Assembly: GCA_009760855.2 (NCBI GenBank)
Contig: WPIO01000001.1
Span: 4,826,501 to 4,890,500 of the forward strand
From: Cristatella mucedo
Taxonomy: Eukaryota > Bryozoa > Phylactolaemata > Cristatellidae
Length of the DNA: 64,000 nt
Direction: 5' to 3'
Translations under genes and position numbers: made by a program
Notes under the pieces: model-generated
Told to the model about the DNA's origin: nothing
What the model saw: the letters and a program-made list of their open reading frames with translations, nothing else
Databases searched by the model: none
Shown: piece by piece, positions 12,701 to 24,400 of the stretch
Layout: each line of letters opens with the position of its first letter
Position numbering within the stretch: the first letter of the stretch is position 1

Positions 12701-14133
12701 CACTAGCATCGACTTTAATAGTAATGATAATAATACATTTGATAAAGCACCCTCAGAGAACTCCATTTGCTGCAAAGGAAGCACGATCGACTTTGCCTGG
12801 TTTAAATCTCAGTTAAAGATACATTAGTTCCACTCGGCTTTTGCTAAGCTCCAGTTAACATATCTTTTTCCTGTGTGCTTTGAATGCATACCTGTTCACG
12901 ATTCAGTACATGCTACTAACCAGGGGTCCTACTTGGACCATGTAAAAGACACTGGGCAGGTCTCATCTAGAGCTAGGCAAGTTTTATGACATTGCATTGG
13001 ACAATATAAACGATTCTAGTTGGATGGCTTCTCGAGATCAGGGCTATTTGGGGAGGGCATTAGTCGAACTGCAGTTGGACCCATGCTTTAGATTCTCTCG
13101 AGCATCGGTTGCTTGAATCCCACCCATACCGAAAATTGAGACATATTCGAAGCTGATTCAACTCGACTAGAATCTGTCACACCACTGGCTGGAAATATGC
13201 AATCCCCGAGCTCTAGATCAAGAATTAGGATCGGACTCCAACTTTCAGATAGTTACCTAAGCATGCCCCCTAACGCCTGCCCCTATCTGTGAGGACTGAT
13301 GACAGGAGCCTCATTCAGCCTTTAGCAGGGTAGGACTTGGCAGTGTGGTCACGTGGCTGCAGGCTCTCGAAATGGCAGACTGTGCCACACATGGATCGGT
13401 TGTAGCTACAGCAGCCCAGAGTGCTTGGAAGACACCACGGCTTCGATGTCCGTCTAAATAGCATGAAAGGACATCGGATGGTTCATCGAAAAAATGTACA
13501 TGCATTAACTCGCGATGCAGGATAGCCCTGTAATAAGTAGAGTCTGTAATAGGTAGGAGTCTTTAAGTCGAAAAATTAAGAGCAGATTATATGGTTATCT
13601 CTAACTGGCACATCGTTCTCCAGCAGTGATGCTCTAACAGAAGTCGGTGTTTATTCTATTCATTGTCCTCTGCAGTTCTCGTCGGGCTGTATGAAGAGCC
13701 CGAGAAGCCGAACAATGCTCTCGATTTTCTGAGGCAGCACCTGGGTACTGACGGGCCAGAGGCTGCCGACGTCGAAGCATTGAAGATTGAGGTCACCGAG
13801 CTTCGGCAGAAAGTGGAAAAATTGACCGAAGAGAACAGCGAGCTAAAAGCCAGGGTTCGTGGCTTCGCCGGCACTCGCTTGTGCATCGCGGCAAGCAGCC
13901 CTCCCACTGCGGCTGGCACCCATATTGTAGCCATCAGAGGGCTGAGCTCACTTCAGATTATGCAAATGCTGACTTCCTGTTGCCTTGAGAATCTCGCATT
14001 CTTGCCGGTGGGTTTTGTGTGGCACTCTTATATCATGCTATTGCTGTTCCTCGGATGTGTTGACCCACTACTGCCTCATCCGTTGCAGCTTGCACAGCTT
14101 GAGCCGGCAGCTGACGAACAGATGGCAGACTGA
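6774..14133 (+). CDS. MYCBP: MYCBP (AMY-1), c-Myc-binding protein, complete, 4 exons
   Basis: MYCBP is a small adaptor that binds the N-terminus of c-Myc and also A-kinase anchoring proteins, and it occurs in cytoplasm, nucleus and cilia-associated complexes. Exons 6774-6788, 11447-11519, 13676-13854 and 14089-14133 join in phase (0, 1, 0) to 103 codons plus stop, the length I recall for human MYCBP. The order of conserved blocks is MSSYK, AADSKREEFRKYLEKAGVLD, LVGLYEEPEKPNNALDFLRQ, then a C-terminal coiled coil (heptads from about residue 62, EVTELRQKVEKLTEENSELK) and the tail LAQLEPAADEQMAD. Intron 1 is 4.7 kb and intron 2 is 2.2 kb. Intron 3 (234 bp) is stop-free and a multiple of three, with a weak GTTCGT donor. 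The upstream neighbour is ATM head-to-head; TUBGCP2 converges downstream. Confidence 0.96.
7440..8020 (+). mobile_element. LINE family A remnant in MYCBP intron 1
   Basis: Degenerate C-terminal reverse-transcriptase region. It shows QNSAARLVFRNSR, then 'AAYRLPKC..SLFGPF' and 'RSELTPD', homologous to the better copy at 52366-53496. It ends with an ATT-rich tail. Frameshifted throughout. Confidence 0.7.
8021..9229. other. MYCBP intron 1, unassigned
   Basis: No conserved coding block, RNA gene or clear repeat family was recognised on either strand. Confidence 0.5.
9200..9640 (-). mobile_element. Tc1-like transposase remnant (C-terminal part)
   Basis: A 126-codon minus-strand frame contains MQWPGQSPDLNPITRLWSAI, the Tc1 signature block around the second catalytic Asp, followed by a divergent C-terminus. 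It belongs to the same subfamily as the copy at 32785-33420, because both share the 3' segment reading 'GTAATAA(A/G)AGGG.TTTCTACGATGCC'. Confidence 0.8.
9783..10270 (-). mobile_element. LINE family B, 3' end with ORF2 C-terminus
   Basis: An open 137-codon frame encodes the C-terminal part of a CR1-like ORF2: THKAHQGLVPSYLAEMLHQF, FSSAGPRLWNSLPQLL and a conserved end CLGCEWAIQNSPG. Its 3'UTR ends GTTACAGATGGAGATACATA plus an A/T-rich tail. 5'-truncated. Confidence 0.85.
10271..11446. other. MYCBP intron 1, unassigned
   Basis: No gene or repeat was recognised apart from generic AT-rich intronic sequence; the MYCBP exon 2 acceptor tract ends it. Confidence 0.5.
11447..11519 (+). CDS. MYCBP: MYCBP exon 2
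   Basis: Acceptor CTGCATAG, donor GTAAGC, phase 0 to 1. It reads AADSKREEFRKYLEKAGVLD then ALTK. Confidence 0.96.
12120..12285 (-). mobile_element. SINE2 (tRNA-derived) copy
   Basis: On the minus strand a tRNA-like head (CTCGCCCCGAGCAAGG...GGGCTCGAGCCC B-box) is followed by the SINE2 tail with AGATTAAGTTCTCTTAGGATGC and an AT-rich end. Divergent and 5'-damaged relative to 45843-45997. Confidence 0.75.
12460..12535 (-). mobile_element. SINE2/LINE-A tail fragment
   Basis: The plus strand reads ATTTGTATAGCACCCTAAGA followed by GAACC, the reverse complement of the shared tail, followed by a damaged remainder. Confidence 0.5.
12713..12770 (-). mobile_element. LINE family A tail fragment
   Basis: AAT-rich tail, then ATTTGATAAAGCACCCTCAG followed by AGAACTCC, the reverse complement of the family A 3' end. 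Confidence 0.6.
13676..13854 (+). CDS. MYCBP: MYCBP exon 3
   Basis: Acceptor CCTCTGCAG, phase 1 to 0. It holds the family signature LYEEPEKPNNALDFLRQHLG and the start of the coiled coil. The donor is the weak GTTCGT. Confidence 0.95.
13855..14088 (+). other. MYCBP: MYCBP intron 3, stop-free and a multiple of three
   Basis: The 234-nt intron (78 codons) stays open in the frame that links exon 3 to exon 4. Its donor GTTCGT is poor and its acceptor CGTTGCAG is good. Retention would give a 181-residue protein with a hydrophobic insert (FVWHSYIMLLLFLG). Confidence 0.7.
14089..14133 (+). CDS. MYCBP: MYCBP exon 4 (C-terminus)
   Basis: Acceptor CCGTTGCAG, then LAQLEPAADEQMAD and TGA. It matches the conserved 'KLAQYEP' ending. 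Confidence 0.92.
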   Translation, partial: LAQLEPAADEQMAD

Positions 14134-14700
14134 GGTGGACGATAAACTTCGGACCATTCTATTCATATAGTTATTCAGCTGATACATTTGCTAGGCGCAA
14201 GCGACTACACCACGTGTTGTCTCCTAAGCAACCCGTATAAAATATCAATACTCCTCAAGTATTTTTCAAGTGCTTTCTGTCACCATGCCATAACTTCACC
14301 TCCATGACACATGCATGTCCACGACCCAGTCAGAAGAACCAGCTTCAATAATTGTCTTTTCTCTGATAGATACGTACAGAGGAAGGGAGCTGCAGCTCTA
14401 TCATCAAGGTATCCGATTAATCTTCACAGGTCACAATTGGCTCTTCTGGGTATATTTTTAGTACGCTTAAAAGTAAAATGCCACCATATAGGATGTATAA
14501 CTGCATATCGTAACTACAATTAGTAGTGAACTTGCCTTTTTGGGCACCACACTATGTTGCATTTTTAAAATAGAGGTAAGGTATTTAAGTCCTTTGCTGC
14601 ATATCCCAGTAGTTGGTGGGAAAAGAATGTAGCAATATAGTCGGCTGCCATTTCTGGATTCATGCACTGGGTACTTGCTTTACGTCTGTTTGTGTCTCGT

Positions 14701-14703
<3 letters not shown>

Positions 14704-14792
<89 letters not shown>
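14704..14792. repeat. (TC)n microsatellite
   Basis: About 89 nt of uninterrupted TC between MYCBP and TUBGCP2. ORFs across it (Ser-Leu and Arg-Glu repeats) are artefacts. Confidence 0.97.
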
Positions 14793-14794
<2 letters not shown>

Positions 14795-15267
14795 CCCTCT
14801 CCTGGCAAAAAAGGCTCCTTGCTCTTAAACCTGGCACCGTTTCTTTGTTAAAATAATACACATCTCAGCTTTCCCACTCTTGAGATGTTGCCTTAGCTAT
14901 AAATATTTATGTTTCCATATGCATCTTCTTCGATCGGCTGTGCAACTAAGATGTGTGTAGCTAACTTGCTGGAAATATGCATACAGTACTGGGTCAAACG
15001 TCTCTGTGCATAAATGCGTATTATTATAACTTTGTGCCTCAATGTGTGAGTGTGTCCTGAGACTGGAATTATTGTGGTACTATTTGTATAATGTTATTGT
15101 AAGATTGTACTATATTGGTGTTAATTTAGGGTCGCTACATTCAATATGAACCCACAGCAAGCTCCTGGTTACAAGATAAGTGGCATGTGAACGCGTGAGT
15201 GGACCTCTTTAATTGGGTACAATTGACACACTTGCCAGAATGCTCTTACATGCATACTCTGCACATA

Positions 15268-15755
15268 CACAATATCTTATTTATATGTATATCCATCTGT
15301 AACAACACAAAGTCATAAAGACCATGTGGGTGTTACCCAGGAGAGTTTTGTGTAGCCCACTCACAGCCTAAGCAGCTTTCGGTACGCATTCGGTAGCCAA
15401 GAGACTTCGTCTCACGCAACAAAGAGAAAGTGGGAAGCATAGCAGAGTCAGGAGACCAGTTTAGGTAGTGAGTAGCATGGAAGTGGCTGCTCAGGACCAC
15501 TGAAACGGATGAGCCATAGTCGGCAGTAGTAGAGTAGTTGTCGTTGCATAAGAATTGTGGAAGCGAGTTCCACAGTCTTGGACCTGCAGAGCTAAAGCTT
15601 CTGTTGCCAACGGTCTTTAAGCGGAGGAATGGGACAGCTAATTTATTGTCCACACAGGACCTGAGGGTGCGAACAGGCTGAAACTGGTGCAGCAGTTTAG
15701 CTAGGTACGAAGGAGCCAAGCCGTGGCGGGCCTTGTGGGTCAGCGTAAGAACCAT
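15268..15755 (-). mobile_element. LINE family B, second copy
   Basis: Homologous along its whole length to 9783-10270, with about 15 differences in 137 codons. It has the same ORF2 C-terminus (CVDNKLAVPFLRLKTVGNRS), the same stop and the same GTTACAGATGGATATACATA-type tail. 5'-truncated at almost the same place. Confidence 0.85.
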
Positions 15756-15829
15756 GCTCTGAATATGATATATCGAACATAATAATCAACAGCCTACCTA
15801 TACAACATACTACCCGATGAGGCTTAGTA

Positions 15830-16125
15830 CCAGTCATTCTTCTGACCCAAGTCGTTTAGCTGTGCCTCTGAGATGGTGCCTTTAGTTCGTATCCAAAGCT
15901 TGGAACTCACTCCCGACTAATGTCACGACACCCCTGACTTGACATTAACAAAGAAGCTAAAAGCCTCATATTCTTCACAGCATTTGCTCGGTTTTTTATG
16001 CTCATACAAGCTGATATTGCATTTTATCACTAACCAATTGGCATGCTTCCTTTCCAGCTTATGTAAAGTGCTTAGAAAGAGACTTACTTCACTTAGGGTG
16101 TTATAAATAAAAATATATTACCGTT
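15830..16125 (+). mobile_element. LINE family A remnant
   Basis: Contains the family A block around 'CAAAGCTTGGAACTCACTCC' and the 3' end GTAAAGTGCTTAGAAAGAGA. Strongly decayed. Confidence 0.65.
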
Positions 16126-18291
16126 ACTAACAAAACGGGTCTAAAGGCAGGAAGATCGTGGGAGTCCACCCTGAGCGAGTATATATCATTCGTATCGAGT
16201 TTATATATGTATATAGTTTATAATATATTTATATATAGACTTTATATATTATAGTTTAAATATTTTTATAGTTTATATCTCGGTTGCTCTCAAGAAAATG
16301 TCACTGCTCGTCCTCTACGTGTTTTCAGTCCTTTCTGTCAACCTAGCTTATGTACTATGTTCCTGTGGCTGGACAAAATTAAAAGACAAAGGTGTGTGCT
16401 ATGCTATGACTGAGTAGCCCTTATCATAGGAAATATATACATCTACGACTCCACTACCACTGCACATTTTCGTTAATTTCAGCCGATCGGGATATTTTTG
16501 CAACACAATGCTCAATAAAATGTTGCCACTGATTAATTGCTGAGAAAAATAAAACTGGCTAGGAAGCTTGAGCAATGCTAACAAGAATAGTCACGCTGTG
16601 TTTAAAAAGCATAAGCAGTGCTTTTCTAGATAACCTACTCCGGCAGTCATCTTCAGTCTTCATGGGATAAGGTGATAAATAATATGAATAAAGCCATGTT
16701 ATAACAATTGCAAACTCCATTTGTGGAGCTGCTTTATTAATCAGTAAGCACACAGTGCAGCTTAGCTGTCCAGTCTACCAACCAGTGAGCAAAAGCCTCA
16801 CATAAAAAGTAGGCCACAACATTAGCTAAAGTGCTCACATGAAACTTCCGGCATTCTTTAGCACAATCCAGAGCTATGAGCCTGCAACAGGATAAAAGCG
16901 AGTGCAGGAAATGCAGCTCAAGGAGTGCACCACTAACACCACAAAGATGCAATGACGTTATTTCAGGAAAGAGACGACAGCTTCACTGCAACAGTCAAAG
17001 CATCGCGAGTTGCTTCGGTATGAGCTGTAAGAAGTTAATCAGTCACAACTTTGCTGCTAGTTATAGCGAAGCGACTTCCGAGGCCATTACATTAGCTGGG
17101 CAGAAAAAAAGCCTTACGACACTGAAAGGTGGACAGTACCTGCTTAAGCCATTACTGGTGTCAGGATAGTTGGCATGAGAACAGCTAACAGTTCACTTGC
17201 GACATGCCTAGGACGACAGACTGCCTTCGACATAATGGTTCAGTCTAACGATCTGCTGCACCCTAAACACTTCAACTGAGGTGAGCAGAATGCTCTGACA
17301 TAGCTAACTCTGGTTGAGTCATAAGAGGTCGTTCCTATCCGACTGACCTATTAGAACAGCTGTGAGTAACGCGGGTTAATGATCACGTCAGTGACCCTTT
17401 CATAGCAACGTAGGCTGTTTGTGCAACTTAAGACTACGGTATGTAGACCTGAGGTGTACTGTATCCTGTAATTACGACCTAGATATCTTATAATGCCAGA
17501 TCCTGAATGGATATTTCATGGGTCGGCTGTCTAGTGGCAGTCCTTATCCCACCGAGTTTATTTGCCTGCTGCGATATTTCGCTCTTCGAGGACGGCTTGC
17601 ATTGTTCTCTGCATTCGCTGTGGTGCATTCGACTTCTGCTGTGCAGCTGCCTTAGATATACACTATATAGTTTTAAAATTAAATGAATTGGCAGCTGATC
17701 TTATTATTGCTGCTGTCGTGATGCGTTCTAGGTGGTTAGTTGTTCCACACCGGAGGGTAACCCAAATTGTGTAACTGAAATAAGAATACATCCCACAAAT
17801 CGTCTGATGATGAAGCACATCAATAGGAATGCCGAGATTTTCCAAGTGCTACGCATTTTTGCAATGCTTTAGCACAGGCAAAGGTCTGAGCACGCAAGGC
17901 CACAGTTGTAAAGCACCCCGAAGTGTGTATATCATGGAATGGGTGGATACAAGCCAGTGGTTGCAGTCTGTGAGCATGAACAAACCAGGACATTGGCAGT
18001 AAATAGATTTCACCAACCCGAAGTACTCGGATGCATGTGACACATGGGAACATTCACGAACTTTAGTGCTAATCAGTGCATCAGCCACACAGCATATCAA
18101 GAAAACAGCCAGAAATGACGACTCCAATCAGAGCTATTGCCTGCACTAAAGGCTTACAGGAGATTACAGGACGACCCGATCCGGTGATTTGTCTAGGGAC
18201 GGAAAAAGATGCAGCAGGAAGCACAGATTGGATGGAGTGATGCCCACAACACCAAACACCTTAATTGTGAAGCGATTTGTATAACCTTCAC
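16126..18291. other. Convergent intergenic / TUBGCP2 3' flank
   Basis: No exon or repeat family recognised. A minus-strand AATAAA lies at 17562-17557, about 730 nt beyond the TUBGCP2 stop, and may be its poly(A) signal, but this is unproven. Confidence 0.4.
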
Positions 18292-18472
18292 TTAGAATAG
18301 CAATGGTAAAACAGATAAGAACACATGAAGACGCCAGCAGCCTATTGCCATACGGGTAGTTGACAATGCAAAGAAGTTGACCATACAGGTGGGAGAACCA
18401 CTAACCCGGCTTGAGGACCTCTCAATAACTGCAGCCTCAATTCGGCTGGCGTAAAAGCTGTTGAAGTCCAGT
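18292..18472 (-). CDS. TUBGCP2: TUBGCP2 exon 26 (C-terminus)
   Basis: Acceptor ACCTTGCAG, phase 2. It starts RLDFNSFYASRIEAAVIERS, as expected, then runs through an unconserved, partly hydrophobic tail to TAA at 18294-18292. A possible donor CGG|GTTAGT at 18405-18400 leaves open another terminal exon, so the last 37 residues are uncertain. Confidence 0.8.
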
Positions 18473-21400
18473 CTGCAAGGTACAACCATGCAATCAAGAG
18501 TTAAAAAAGCACCCTCAAAATTAATAGGACGAAATCACAAAGAGGCGCTGGACCGTGGCGATGAAAAAGATGGCTCTCACTTAAAATTGACAGTAACTGT
18601 GCAAAGCATGCTGCAACAGACCGTGCTTCTGCAACCGACAATAAATGTAGGGCAAACGGCTGTCTAAAACAGTAAAGCACGCTTATTTACCTCATCGCGG
18701 TAGTCTAATCTGCAACAAAACACGGCCCTACACATGTGCATGCACCAACCGAGAGTTGGGCATTCGGCAGACCTCTAAATGAGCACACAGACACACACTA
18801 ACACATCCAGAGTGGCAGGCTCCTGTGAGTTATAAACCAGTTTCCAGGCACCCACAGTCCTCAGCTGTCTCATTCGAATCCAATAGTGTAAATTATCCCA
18901 TGCAAACCGGAAATCTTACCTATAGACAAGATTCATTAGCTTGTGGTCAGACGAATTGGACATGCTTAGTTCCATTATGCTGCTAAGCAGACTAACTAAC
19001 AGCATTGAGAAATTGCTGTCGAATGTGGCGATTGTGGACTCGTAGTCATCACTTCCTTCCATTTCCACATGGCTGGCCACCACACCCTAAGGCAAACAGG
19101 TCAGCAAGGAGCGACAGAAAACACAACCAATATCGGGCATCAGGCAAGCATTGCTGATGCATGAACCTGGTGAAATGATAGCAGGCGACAACAGCAGCGG
19201 ACAAAGAGTTTACAGCCCCAGTTTTTATCAACTGTCTTTTTAAGGCAGAAATAAAGCACCAGCTCAATTTGCTAATGAGAGGATTTCTTCAACGGTCACA
19301 TTTACTCGAAGAAAGGTTGCAGGCGTCCTTGTAGAAAAGAATGAGTGCTCATTGGAGGAAGTCTGCATGCACTCGAAAAACCAATGCACCGATGAGCATG
19401 TGCAGTATCTCCTAAGTACGATAGCACAGCAACACAAGAGCTACAGCAGGGAGCAACGGATGGTATAACGATGTACACAATTGCATGTGCAGCCGAGCTT
19501 GCTGATCGGGTTTGACTATAGTGCCTAATAGATACGCTAGGAGAGAAGCAATCAGCAATTCTCTGGCCAAGAACGGCAGGAGTCGATAGGAGCAAGCACC
19601 TGCTGGTCGATGTACGCACATAAAAAGTCCACGAAAACTAAGTGTTTGCTAAGCTGCAGATCTTACTGCAGCACAATCAAAGTCAGAGCAGCTTTTTCTA
19701 ACAGTGCTTAATGGGTAGCCAACAGCCTTTACCCCATGCACCTATCAAAATAATAAGTAAGAAGAGCATCTCAACTAACACGTGGGTAGAGGAAGTAAAT
19801 GGTACAGAATAAGTAGCAGCAAAGGCTATCACGAAAGGTAATTTCCTACATTGCCACGAGAAGAAAATACCATTTCTGCATAGGAATTGCAGGCGATTTT
19901 CAAAGCCAAGGAGACGTGCAGAGCAAAAGAAAAGGACAACCCTGCCACCAGCAGTCAACACAAGGAGGAAATGGCCATCTAACTTATCGTTCGGAGAGGA
20001 CGAGGGCATGAAGAAGCTGAAACAGCTCCAGCAGCTCAGCTGGTGACGAAGGAGCTGCTGCATGGAAGAGGGGCCATGCAAGTCGTAAAGAGGATTTATT
20101 TAGTGTAAGTGCAGATCGAGCAGCAACCCTACCCCCTCCCCCGAAGGTCCTACAGCAAGAGAAAGGGAGCCGTTGCTAACTGGATTACTTTGATCGGAAG
20201 ACCAGACTAGCAGCCATGCTTAGTACTAACCTTAGAGGTTGGCTGCATTTCTGGAGGCTTGCCAGAGCCGAGTCACTGTAGTCCGGTATAGAGGGGCTGA
20301 AGAGCTATGCCCTAAGACCATTACCTAACCACATCGGGCAATCAGTCCACTTTGTCAACCTACTTCAAGTGCCAGAATAAGAATCTGAACCTCACTGTGA
20401 CTAGAACAACAGACAGAGAGCACAGCTTCGCTGCATCACGCTGCACCATAACAGCAAATGAAAGTACCTTTTGGCCTTTGAGAGGCCGGTCAGTCACTAG
20501 TTAGGGAGCCTTTGGCGCTATGCATGCACACCCACACACAAGCGCCCACTCACTAACACACGTACATATCACCAACAGCTTGGCACACACCTTCAAGGTG
20601 GCAGCATGCTTTTCCGCATCTCGGCGCACCGGAAGGGCTTGCAATGTGCTGGCCATGGTAAGAGGCGATGCTTCCTGCTCGATGCTGCTGGCTTTGTACA
20701 CCCTCTGTAACACAAATTACAGCATTACAATATGCTAGCAAACCACAAAAAGAGCCATGACGTATCGGTAGGGAAAACTGATCCAAAGTGAAATGATGTC
20801 ATGTCTTAGCCCAGGTTACTAACAGCTGTCGTTAATTTATGGAAATTGTAAAAGTTCATGTGGAATGAGATACTGCCTACAATAACTCAAAAGCTTGTTG
20901 AGTCAATGTCCAAGTAGATAAATAGGAGTCATAACCATTAGAGTGAGTGCTACATTCTAATTTGCATACATTTGCCATTTTTGATGTTTTGATTGATTTA
21001 CACTATCATTTTATTTTTATGGCTTGCCAACACTCTGATAAATGTCTTAGTCATTTAAGAAGCTCTTGTAGTGTCAGCCTACCTGGCGACTCCCACGTGG
21101 GTGTGTGCATCTGCATATGGCAGCTAGAGCCTACTTCCAGTCACAAATATGTCACGTGGAGAAGCAACAGATGCATCGAAATATTTTACAAGGTGGGAAA
21201 AATAACATCCGAGTAGGTACAGCTGTGAACAGCTTCCGAAAAATTAATAATAATACATTTGTATATCGCCCTCAGAGAACTTAATCTCTTTCTAGGTACT
21301 TTATAGATGCTGTATAGAAAGCATTACCAAATGATTGGTGATAACATCCGTTGGCAGCAGGTGCCGTGTAGGCAGGTGCATGCACATGATAGACAAATCA

Positions 21401-24400
21401 CAAAGGCCCGCCAAATGCTTTAATAAACAGGGTGCGTTTTAAGCTTCTTTTTAAATGTCGTCATGTCAGAGGACGTTGTGACATGTGTCGGCAGTGAGTT
21501 CCAGACTTTGGGAGCATAGGAACTAAATTCACGAATTCCAGCAGTTTTGAGGTTCGTAAGAGATATAGCTAAACGATTCGAGTCAGAACAGCAGGTTGTA
21601 CGATTCTTCGCCTGGTGGGGGAGTAGTTCTGATAGGAGGCTGGAGCCAGAGAATGAACGGACTTAAAAGGAAGTGACAGAGCCTTTAAGTCAATACGCTG
21701 CTTGATTGGGAACCAGTGCGGGTAGGCGAGAAGTGGTGCATATAATTAACTAGAATATAATTAATTTATATAGCGCCCCAAGAGAACTTAATCTCTATTC
21801 AGGCGCTTCACATATGCCTCGGGGCTCGAGCCCACGACCTCAGTCAGACCTTGGTCGGGGCGAGCACCTTAACCGCTAGACCAAACCAGCTCGGCAGTGT
21901 GATGTGGCAACTGCAATGCTCAAGACAGACAAGCCTAGCAGCAGAACTTTACACCAACTGTAAGCCCCTGATTGCACAGGCCACTAGACTAGCAAGCAGT
22001 GAATTATAGAAGCCGAGAAGAGATGTCACAAATGCATGGACCAGTCTCGAAGTAGTATCCCTCTGTAAGCAAGCCCGAATTTTACCAATGTTATGCAGCT
22101 GAAAGTAGGCGGCACACTTAACTGCGAAGCTGATGTGGTCGTCTAATTAAAGGTCACTTTGGAGGATACACCTAGATTACAGTGCAGACACCTTCATTAC
22201 GAGGTGAAGATTCAACAAGAGATATGCTGGCAGAGCCGATTTTGAGCATTAATTTTTCCAATTTCTTAATCACACATGGTGTGCCCATAACTAGTAGGTT
22301 AATTTTGTAGTCATTCAATTTAGGAAAGTTGGCTGCCATCCATGTGCGCGTGCCATCGATCCATCGATACATGCAGCAAGGGTGTTTAGAGAGCTCCACG
22401 TACTTGAGAGCTGGGAGGGATCAAAGCACAGGTACAACTAAATGTCCTCTGCATAGAAATGAAAGCTTAGATTATGCTTGGCGATCACATCGGCAAGAAG
22501 GAGTATAAACTGTGAAAAGAACCAGATCAAGCACATAGCCCTAAGGTACCCCGTACTTAAGTGGTTCCTCATATAATCTTTTGTCTGTTCACACTAATAT
22601 TCTGCAAAAGTTTATGTGAAGGAACACGACTCTTGCAGCCTGCGAGCACTGGGCAGAGACCTTACGAGGGCTCTCAGACTGCCTAAGCAGCCACAAGCTC
22701 ACGAGCGGTGGAAGGGCAGACGATGACTCGGCAGTCCTGCCCAAATCCATGCATTGGCACATTTGTGGGGACATCCATATACCACAAACTGCTGCCAGCT
22801 GTCGGGCGGGTTCTGAACGAGCAATGGCCCGACAGTGCGAAAAACAACGTGCATGGAATATAAGGACTGCCGAAGGAGTACAACGGGGAGGGGAGGGCTA
22901 GATCCCTCGAAGCCGGCAGCCGTCTAGTGTGTGTAGACTGGGCTTGGCCGGCATAGCTTGAAATAAAAGTTTTGGTGTTGTAGCCAGCAGACTTGTTGCT
23001 CGGTCTGCTACCCAGCCTGACGACAGGTCGTGCAAAGGGCTATCACAGTCGAGCATTCCATTCAACTCGGGTTTGAACACGGCAGAAAGCAACAGTCGCG
23101 GTGTTCTTTTCTAGGCTATGCATACTTTAATGTTGCGACAACATTTAGCATATCACCAAATGTATTAGGAAAAGGTAAAGGCATTTTACTTAAGAATTTA
23201 AATGCTTTCACCTCATCAAGCAGGAGAAAGTGTCGGCAACGTCAAATGAACCTTTGGACAATCTCAGATTCAGCAAGAGAAGGACTTAATTAACCGGACA
23301 TAATTCAATACAGCCGTTGCTAAAACAAAAAGCTGCATAGTACATTCAGGAAAGACACCTAAAACTTTTCTTGCGGTTTCTTATCTGTGAGCTTCTTTAA
23401 CCTCCACTATTTGTTAGGCATCAAATCTGCCAATTTCAAAGATCTTCGATATTACATAGTATACCACTATCGGATTTTGGCATTTTCCCACACTTAACAG
23501 TGGAAATTATTACTACAGCAAACCAGAAAATCTGTTCACGATCTTTATTCTTTCATTCAAATTTAGGTAAAACTGAAACCTTTTCAGCACCTGAAAGAAA
23601 AGCACGGCATTCGTTTAAAGGGGGCCAAACTCGAAAAGGAATGCTTGAGTTACTATTAAAGTTAGGCAGCCACTACAGCAACAGCAAAAATATAATCCAT
23701 AAGAACGAAGTTTATTAAATCTATTCTCTGACACGTAGAGGCACATAATAACCCGATAAACTATTCAAAATACAAATATGCCTTCCCCGACCATGTCTTC
23801 TTGACGGTACCAAAATTAGAAAAATGGCCAGCTGCATGCAGTAAGTCGAAAGATTAATTTGCTATAGCTTTTTAAAAATACCATTTTTTATTCACGGCTA
23901 TCTTCACAGTCGAATGGACTTTAATCAATATTGCCATATTGATGCAGAAAGACAACTTAAAAACACATGATTATAAGAGTTCGGGTTAACTCTACAGTGG
24001 TCAGAATCAGCTTCCTATACTCCAATTGTCGTGCAGCAATTTATGAGCTAACAAATTTATAAATTATTGCGTGCCAGCCATTATCTAATAAGACTATATA
24101 TCACTAAGAACATGAGACATGCAGATATCCAGAATATAGAATAATGCTGATAGATCAGACATAACCAAAATATGCGTAAAACGAATCTTAGTGCATTACA
24201 ATAGCACAGCAAAAGCTTGCAGTAAAAAAAGGTAGTCTCAACCGTTCTTAATGCTTTCGTTGAACTTGAAATTGTTCTGCAAAGTATTTTGTATGATTAA
24301 CACTAAGGAAAAAGTAAAACTGAACACCTTTACTGCAGGTGGCAGAGCTTTCCGTACTATCCCAGATGAAAGCAAAGTTGGACATCAGGAAAGATGTTCC

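Noticed and set aside
14565-14861. ORFs of Arg-Glu or Ser-Leu repeats
   Set aside because: Translation of an uninterrupted (TC)n tract; same for 56779-57210.
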